Shown here: positions 57,784 through 64,000 of the stretch, piece after piece
Position numbering within the stretch: the first letter of the stretch is position 1
Layout: every line of letters begins with the position of its first letter
Origin: Zingiber officinale
Taxonomy: Eukaryota > Streptophyta > Magnoliopsida > Zingiberales > Zingiberaceae
DNA length: 64,000 nucleotides
NCBI RefSeq assembly: GCF_018446385.1
Contig: NC_055988.1
Coordinates: forward strand, 165,552,209 to 165,616,208
Reading direction: 5' to 3'
Translations under genes and position numbers: made by a program
Notes under the pieces: model-generated
What the model saw: only the letters and a program-made list of their open reading frames with translations
What the model was told of the DNA's origin: nothing
Databases searched by the model: none

Positions 57784-58098
57784 TTACAACTAATTTTTAT
57801 TTTTAACTTTAGATGGCTTACAGCTTAGAGGGTTCTAAGAGTTTTCTTGCTCACACAGGTGTGTCCTTGGACTTACTTTTGGCTCCAAGCCGTCACTGCC
57901 AAGTTAGGACCTGTTCTTTTGCAATCCACCCGTCGTTCCCTGGTCGCCTTATTACCACCAAAAGTTTTAAATAAAAACAAGTTGATTAGATACTATATCA
58001 GTTTATGTGTTCGCTATAACTGGTCAACAGTTGTAATTCGCTAAACATGCCCCTAGACTTAATTATAACTGGTCAGTCGCTGTTTGTGGCCCTGTGTT
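57784..58098 (-). other. Badnavirus leader sequence, 5' end at host junction
   Basis: About 315 bases of non-coding DNA lie between the ORF1 start and the resumption of GT92 similarity. The primer-binding site expected at the far 5' end of the leader is not here but at the opposite end of this copy. The copy therefore starts inside the leader and ends at genome position 1. Confidence 0.55.
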
Positions 58099-58700
58099 AA
58101 GACCCCAAGAAGCAGGATTTGCGCATTGTGCTCTTCTAGCCAGAAGCCACTGCATGTGGATAGGATGCATTGACGTCAATGAGTTCTTGCACCTCCCCAT
58201 CAATCTCACAATGAACGATGTTCTCTAGAACTACTCGGGCATACCATGGATGGGGGAGCTCCGGAAGACTTCCTATAATTTTTGTCCCTCTGGAAGAAAG
58301 ACCATACCTTTGGAAGGTATCATGGTGGGATATACATGCTGGCTGTTAGTGTCTGAGCAGCACAAGTCAATTGTCTGGCCTGAGGCTCTGGATCCTTCTC
58401 TCATCAACGCAGTGCTCCATTTCCAACTGAAAGTAGGTATGAGATATGTGAACATGGACAAGGAACTCATGGTGATCAGCCATTACAAGTATCAAGTGTG
58501 GGAAGTGTTTGAGGAGAAATTTCACTGTAGAGTAGCTACCTACGTTGCAGACTGGTAGAACGAGGAGAATGTGGGATCCAAGGACCAGGCTCCGGGACTG
58601 GGGACAAAGATAGTGGAGCACCTGATTGGTTGAGTTGGTTCTGTGAGGTTAACGACACAGGATGGGATTGCTGTTTTTTAACTTTGTTGACTGGAGTAGT
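58099..58700 (+). pseudogene. Glycosyltransferase family 92 (GT92) pseudogene, 3' part
   Basis: After a one-base insertion in AAGACCC, the plus strand encodes QEAGFAHCALLARSHCMWIG, CIDVNEFLHLP, TMNDVL, a TAG, NYSGIPWMGELRKTS, EGIMVGYTCWLLVSEQHKS, PEALDPSLINAVLHFQLKVG and HYKYQVWEVFEEKFHCRVAT. A TAG follows YVADW (58556-58558), and then NEENVGSKDQAPGLGTK. This is the conserved C-terminal half of plant GT92 proteins, including a DVNEF in place of the DXD-like DVDEF metal-binding motif. At least two stops and two frame changes show it is dead. It continues the gene cut at 46335, with about 120 residues missing between the two halves. Confidence 0.85.
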
Positions 58701-58759
58701 GGTCTTTTTCCATGGCAGAAGGAAAAACTTAATTCTATTCATCAAATCAAGATAGAGAA

Positions 58760-60290
58760 TGTCATAATGAGAACCACATGTTGAAATAGGTGTTTTGACA
58801 AATGTTGAAGGTTAATCCTAATTCTTTTGTTGTTTATCCATCTTGTTACTTAGGGTATCCTTCTCATTCTTATAACTTATAGTTCAGAAGAATCATTCTT
58901 TTGCAGATAAGAGACATCCCCCTTGCAATCACAGGGGGAATGAATTGAACAAAAGCTTAGACTTGTGACTACTTGATGGATGGTCTTTAATTTCTTTTCT
59001 TTTACAGGATTAGTAATTAAGGACCTATTTTGTTCAAAAAGTTAAGCTTTGTTGTAGATTGAATACTGTTAACCAAAGGTGATGATGCTTTATGTAGCAT
59101 AGCTTTTGTTCTAGACATGGATATTATACGTACATCTGGTCCTGTAAGAACCTTGTTCACAAATAATTAAAAGATTTAGACTGAAGTGCTCTGATAAAAG
59201 TTTGAGATCATTTGTTATAACCTTATCATTCTTCTTTTTCTTTTACCTTTTCCTTTTTGACCTTTATTCAGTGTTATCAGTAACCTTCATAGCAGAATAT
59301 AATTGCCTCTATTGTCAAAAGCCATTTATGTAGCTAGGTTTTATCTCCATCAAGTCAATCCTGGCAGTCTCCAGAAGATCCAAGAACCTGCACATCTCAT
59401 CTCACGGGTTGTCATCTGGTAAGATTTTTAAAGTTTATTTTATGGTTTTCTCAGGACCTTGTCAAACAAATATTATGATCTCCTAGGTTGACACTTGCAA
59501 GGATTAAGCCAGTTTGTTATTTTACATTTTTTTTGTTCAAAGAAAGATTCCATGAGATCTGTGCTGTTTAAAACTAATTAGTTAATACTGAAAAAACTGG
59601 TGAAGATAACAAGTTGAGATGTCAGTTGGTGTGGGAATGCTATAAGACTTCAAGATAGTTTTAATGACTTTTTAAATGAGAGATGAGATTGGGGAAGGGG
59701 TCCAACTTTGCTGAGCTAGTGAACTGTGGGGTTGTTTCAAATGGGGAGCAATCCAAACCGAGGTTGTGTATGAATTATTAGAACCTTGGAAAGTTCCATA
59801 ATGTGAACATGTCAAAATTAATAATCATTATTCTGCTTTGTCTTACGACTTCTTTGTAGATTTTTCTTCTTGTTCTCATTGAATCATTTTACCTTTCTTT
59901 CTGAAATAGAATTTTATTTGTAAAGATAGTGTTCTCCTCTGGTCAACTACAATTCTGTTTGGTTATTAATTCCTGAGTTAGTCTATTGAGCTGGCCAGTG
60001 CGGTGCAATTTTGAAGCACTGCTCCTACAATTTTTGCCATGTTTTTCACTGAACTGGTGATTTTGCTCTTCCTTGGTACCACCAACATTCAATTATAATT
60101 AATTATGATTGCTTCACATCTTAACGACCGAAATTAAATGTTTAAAGGTGTGTTTGATTCATGAATATAATTGTTACGAAATGATATAAATTATTTATTA
60201 GAAATGTAATACACAGGATGGTTTTTATCTCTTTGTTTGGTTTATAAAATTATTATAAATAATAAATAAATATCTTTGAATGTGTTTTGT
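58760..60290. other. Intergenic, no gene seen
   Basis: 3' flank of the GT92 relic followed by AT-rich sequence without conserved frames. Confidence 0.5.
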
Positions 60291-60297
60291 CCAATTA

Positions 60298-60560
60298 ATC
60301 CAATTTGAACGGAGTACCAACTTTCACATAGCAAGCTAAAACAACATTTTTTTCTACAGAAATGGCATATATAGGCAAATCTATTTGGTCAACCTTAATG
60401 TATTCATAAAATATTGAATTGCTTATAATATAAACAGCCACATGATTGTTATAATGTATATTTATTGATCTAATATTATTAGTAATAAGATTATAAAATG
60501 AAGTCTTAATCCACTTCATTGTTAGTTTGTATTCTTGTTCTGTACTCAGTTTCAACACTA
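60298..60560 (-). pseudogene. Copia-type RNase H relic
   Basis: The minus-strand frame contains TMKWIKTSFYNLIT, then HYNNHVAVYIISNSIFYEYI and CYVKVGTP. This aligns in pattern with the end of copia pol (WI..LL..L, CDNQAAI.IA.NPVFHERTKHI, YVKT..Q.AD). Catalytic residues are substituted (NNH for DNQ). It is an isolated, heavily diverged fragment without LTRs or other pol parts nearby. Confidence 0.5.
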
Positions 60561-60599
60561 GAACTTGCTACAACATTTTCCCTTTTATGATTTACCATG

Positions 60600-62090
60600 T
60601 TAATATACCTCCCAATATGTAAAGAATCTTAAGCTGAACTTTCAATCAATTATAGTTCCTCATGCTTCTTATAGAGTAATTTTTTCCCTAGGGATCCTTT
60701 AATTAATGTAGGGTACTGAACACTGCTTTCCTATATCACTTCTTCAGTTTTTTTGGTGGAGGATTTTGGTGGTGAGGAGAGATGGGTAGATCTCATAGCA
60801 AAGAGAAGAAAGGCAACTTTATTGGGGTAGAACCGAACCTGATAGATTCTGACACCAAGTGAAAACTTAAAAAAAATTATTCACCATCAAATAGAAAAAC
60901 AACCTATATATTTATAGATTATAGAATAACTAACCTAAAAATTAGAAACTTACTGTGAATAACATAGTAACCAAGCAATTAGACTTGATGATATAATGAA
61001 TGGATAGTTTATCCCTGTTCTAATAGAGGCCTACAATAATGTTTGTAGAAAAGCACTGTAGTAAATAGATTTTGATTTGATTAGCACCGTCAATCAATAT
61101 CATGAGAATGCTAGATTATGCAGTTCTTTAATAACTTACACCTATATAGAGAGTAATAAAGATGAGTGAAAACTAAGGTACAAGTACAAGATGCTAAGTG
61201 CTAACTCTAGAAAAGAAAGAATAAACATAAAAGAAGCCTAAAAAAACTAAATATACCTGTTTCAGAAGGGGTCTAAGGGAGTTACTTATAGAACACAGTC
61301 CTAAACTGGCTTCAAAGGTTGGTTGATTTTTCTTCAGTTTTACTACAGCTCAGTTAACTTGAAAAAATCTTTCAAGTTTGTTTTTTCTAATGAAATCTTC
61401 TACATCTTTCAAGTTTGTTTTTTCTAATGAAATCTTCTACGGCTTGCTTGGACCAAGAAAAATCACCTTTAGAATCCTAAGAACTCGAGACTGACAATTT
61501 ATCATGGTTATTTATGCTCAATGGACAACCAAGAACAAAAAAAAAAGAATGTGAAGAAATGATAACCAGGAATATGTGTTTCAACTTTTGTGTTAGAATC
61601 AATAGCTTCTAGAAACAGCTAAGTAAACAGCACAAACAGCCGGGTACCTGCTCTGAATAGACTTCAAGGTGCTCAAACAAGGAAAGAAGAACAAAGACTA
61701 GCAGTTATCAGTGCAAGACAACCAATTGCTCAAATATTTAGAAAGCATTTGCATACATGAATGAACTTATTCTGACAGGTATTGGGGTTTCTATGCAAGT
61801 AAAAGTAACATCTTAAACTCTGTTCTGAATTCTGACAAAGTCGATTAGATGCTTGGGAGCAGCAAGTGAAGATTATATAGCCACTGCAAAGCAGCCTTTT
61901 GGTAACTTCCTTTACATGTTTTTCAATTATACGTTATTAGAATTCTGTCTAGAGTACATCCTTGCTCAAAATAACTGGATGGAAAGTAATGTCCAGTCCA
62001 TCATGTTGATGCCATATTGCTAGTACACTAGCACATGCAGTAAATATGAATATAAGAGTCATTTACTTCTTCTGAAGTAAAATTTTAAAG
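60600..62090. other. 3' flank of the response regulator gene, no other gene seen
   Basis: AT-rich. The ORFs are short. Contains one small tandem duplication (61367-61440). The 3' untranslated region of the minus-strand response regulator gene should lie just left of 62096. Confidence 0.5.
61367..61440. repeat. 37-bp perfect tandem duplication
   Basis: ATCTTTCAAGTTTG...TCTTCTAC is present twice head to tail (61367-61403, 61404-61440) without differences, so it is recent. Confidence 0.9.
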
Positions 62091-62095
62091 GATTG

Positions 62096-64000
62096 CTACG
62101 CAAAAAGGTATTCGTCAATTAGAGGGTACTCCACTGGATCATATGAATACTCACCGTTCAATTCCGAACTATCATACCAATTACTTTCAACATCAGTAGT
62201 AGGTGTTGAGTCACCATATTGGTAAATCTCCGCACTGCTGAAACCCAAATTCTCAATGCTACCAATCTTCTGAAGTGAACATAGATGCACATCCTCAGGC
62301 AAAGAGTCTGCTTCTGTCTCGCCATTAAGACTGAATTCATATGTGAGAGGAAAATATCCTTGGCTGTATTTGTCATTAAGGTAACAATCTTGTATGCTTG
62401 GTGATCCTGCTACTTTACAACCTGCTCCAATGTCTTGGGCATTTACTGCTCCACGCTTTACTTGAACAGGTATAGCAGTGAAGTGCCCATTTCTGTAATC
62501 TGTTAGGACAGGTTTCATTTCAAATAGATCTTTCACGTCCTTCTCACTGGTACAAGTAGCTGAGATGAATGCTGGTAGAGTGGATGAATACTGATGAAAA
62601 GAAGGATCAAGGTTTTGATCAACATAAGTCAAGCATGAGTACTCTGATAATATGTTACAACTTTCTTGTTTTGGGTATTGCATGAATTGCATCATTGGAG
62701 TTCCACTAAGCAAAGGCTTGTGCTTTGGTGTTGCAGGCTCACATGCCTTAATATTAGTCATCTTGTCATTGAAAGAAAGCAATACACTCAAGTGTGGGGC
62801 ATTGTTGACCTTCGAAGCACATAAAACATCATTTGATGGTACTTTCTTACTTCCTATTATTTGAACTGGCTCTATTTTCTTTGGTTCACTAATATGAACA
62901 CTGGGAACAATCCCTTGAGTTTGAAAATTCTCAGTCGTGCTTGTGTATGTGGTTAGCTCACTCTCTGACTGAATGTTTGTTGAGGAATTGAACCCATTGT
63001 TTCCTCTATTTTCGCCATTCATAAAGTCAGATGACAGATTTCCACTACACGCACGCCCTTCATTCTGCCTTTGTAGTCTAATCAAATAAAGTCGATATTT
63101 CTGCAGTAGAAAAAATTATTTATTTTTAGAGATCACCTACATGTACTTTGATGCAAGAGCACATTTGTTTCTGAAAACAAGACATTTTCAAATTTGAAAC
63201 TTGACAGTAAAGATGGCAACTATAGCCAAAACAATGTTAACGAAGCACTTGCTAGACATATATATATCAGCCAAAACAAAGAATGCTGCAATTTGTTTCT
63301 ATAAGAATACAACAAATTATACAAATATGAAACTTTGCTTTCTTTTATCTGGAACTGAAAAATCTCTTAATAAATTGAGAATGTAGCTACCAAACTCATA
63401 TTAATGATTTGCATGAGAAATATTTCAGCCAAAGAAATACAAGTATATTATTGCAGTTTGTCAGGGATCCATACTTCACACCATAGACAGAAGTGCTAGT
63501 CATTGTTTTCAAACTTATGAATTAGTTTCGTGTGCATATATTTTCATCTTATTGGTGAAGTTTGGCTTAAGCATTTTCTTACAAGTTAACAGCTTAGTTC
63601 TTGAATCTCACAACAATCTTAATATATAGTTCATACCTGCAGATGGCTTGCGACATTTTCTCTTGTGAGGCCAGGTACATTCATCAAATCGAGTATTTTC
63701 TTGGGACCAACTTCTGCAAGAACACATGGTAGTCATGGAACTGTAAAAACCATTATTACATATCTTAAAGAAGCTATCATGAAGAATATCTGCATTATCA
63801 TTCTAATCCAAAGGGGATATGAAACTATGTGAGCTTCATCTATTAATTAGCTAATACTCACTGTCAAATCCAATTTGATTCACAGCATTTACAAATTTCT
63901 GATGAAGATCAACAGACCAAACTACTCTTGCTTTCTTTACTGTAGAGGGATCATTGAATTCATGGTCAACGAATTCCTTACTCTCTAAATCCTTCCGTTT
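62096..64000 (-). CDS. Type-B two-component response regulator (ARR-B, GARP/Myb transcription factor), 3' part
   Basis: Three minus-strand exons are visible: 64000-63862 (partial), 63713-63637 and 63100-62096 (stop), all with GT-AG borders and matching phases. They encode an acidic/basic linker, then the GARP Myb-like DNA-binding domain [40 protein letters not shown] and [19 protein letters not shown], with the SHLQKYR signature. A 320-residue Ser/Asn/Glu-rich C-terminal region follows, ending [10 protein letters not shown], an acidic activation-type tail. The receiver domain that accepts phosphate from histidine phosphotransfer proteins should lie beyond base 64000. Type-B regulators are nuclear transcription factors that carry out the cytokinin response. 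No damage is seen in the visible part. Confidence 0.93.

Larger units (their letters stand above)
51156..58098 (-). mobile_element. Endogenous badnavirus, minus-strand copy, nearly genome length
   Basis: Reading from high to low coordinates, the copy shows a leader (58098-57784), ORF1, ORF2, ORF3 and the 3' intergenic region ending at a primer-binding-site-like sequence. The total is ~6.9 kb against 7.2-9.2 kb for badnaviruses. Internal losses explain part of the gap: in coat protein (about 54480 to 54300), between protease and RT (at about 53054), and about 85 bases in the intergenic region (near 51375). Several frameshifts and stops are present. The right edge meets GT92 host sequence at about 58099. 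The leader is non-coding and AT-rich, as expected. Confidence 0.9.

Noticed and set aside
1-64000. tRNA, rRNA, CRISPR or bacterial-type operon features
   Set aside because: None were seen. tRNA-like matches are only retroelement primer-binding sites, and the repeats are eukaryotic satellites or transposable elements.

Overview
The window looks like nuclear DNA of a flowering plant. It has intron-containing genes for plant-only families (a STOMAGEN-type EPFL9 peptide, a type-B cytokinin response regulator, a plant PP2A B' subunit) set in dense transposable elements, plus endogenous pararetrovirus (badnavirus) DNA. The peptide signature of the EPFL9 gene and the GC-rich first exon of the asparaginyl-tRNA synthetase gene suggest a monocot. 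The exact lineage (for example Zingiberales) is a guess, not shown by the sequence.

Layout. 1-4.65 kb: fragments of two LTR retrotransposons and an array of ~110-bp repeats. 5.9-10.8 kb: three terminal-inverted-repeat (TIR) elements and opposed LTR fragments. 11.4-13.7 kb (+): an eight-exon asparaginyl-tRNA synthetase-like gene with altered catalytic motifs. 15.9-22.6 kb: a complete copia-type insertion (minus orientation, 5-bp target duplication) carrying a decayed gag and no pol. 23.1-23.6 kb (-): a three-exon EPFL9/STOMAGEN-like peptide gene. 26-34 kb: a GC-rich patch, SINE-like and TIR elements and an LTR. 28.3 and 34.8-35.6 kb (-): separated pieces of a dead nucleostemin/GNL3-like GTPase gene. 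36.3-38.3 kb: a PIF/Harbinger element that kept only its Myb-like ORF. 40-44.5 kb (+): a PP2A B' (B56) regulatory subunit gene with a 2.25-kb intron.

45.5-58.7 kb: a glycosyltransferase family 92 (GT92) gene broken by ~11.8 kb of badnavirus DNA. The viral DNA is two copies joined tail to tail: a 5'-truncated plus-strand copy (46.3-51.2 kb) and a nearly genome-length minus-strand copy (51.2-58.1 kb). The minus copy shows ORF1, ORF2 and an ORF3 polyprotein with movement, dUTPase, coat, protease, reverse transcriptase and RNase H regions, plus a candidate overlapping ORF near the 3' end. Both copies are defective. 60.3-60.6 kb holds a copia RNase H relic. 62.1-64.0 kb (-) is the 3' half of a type-B response regulator gene that runs off the window.

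The host genes do not form a pathway or cluster; each stands alone between repeats. The most unusual locus is the inverted badnavirus pair inside the GT92 pseudogene. Coordinates of exons were set by hand from splice signals and reading-frame continuity; element edges without target duplications are approximate.
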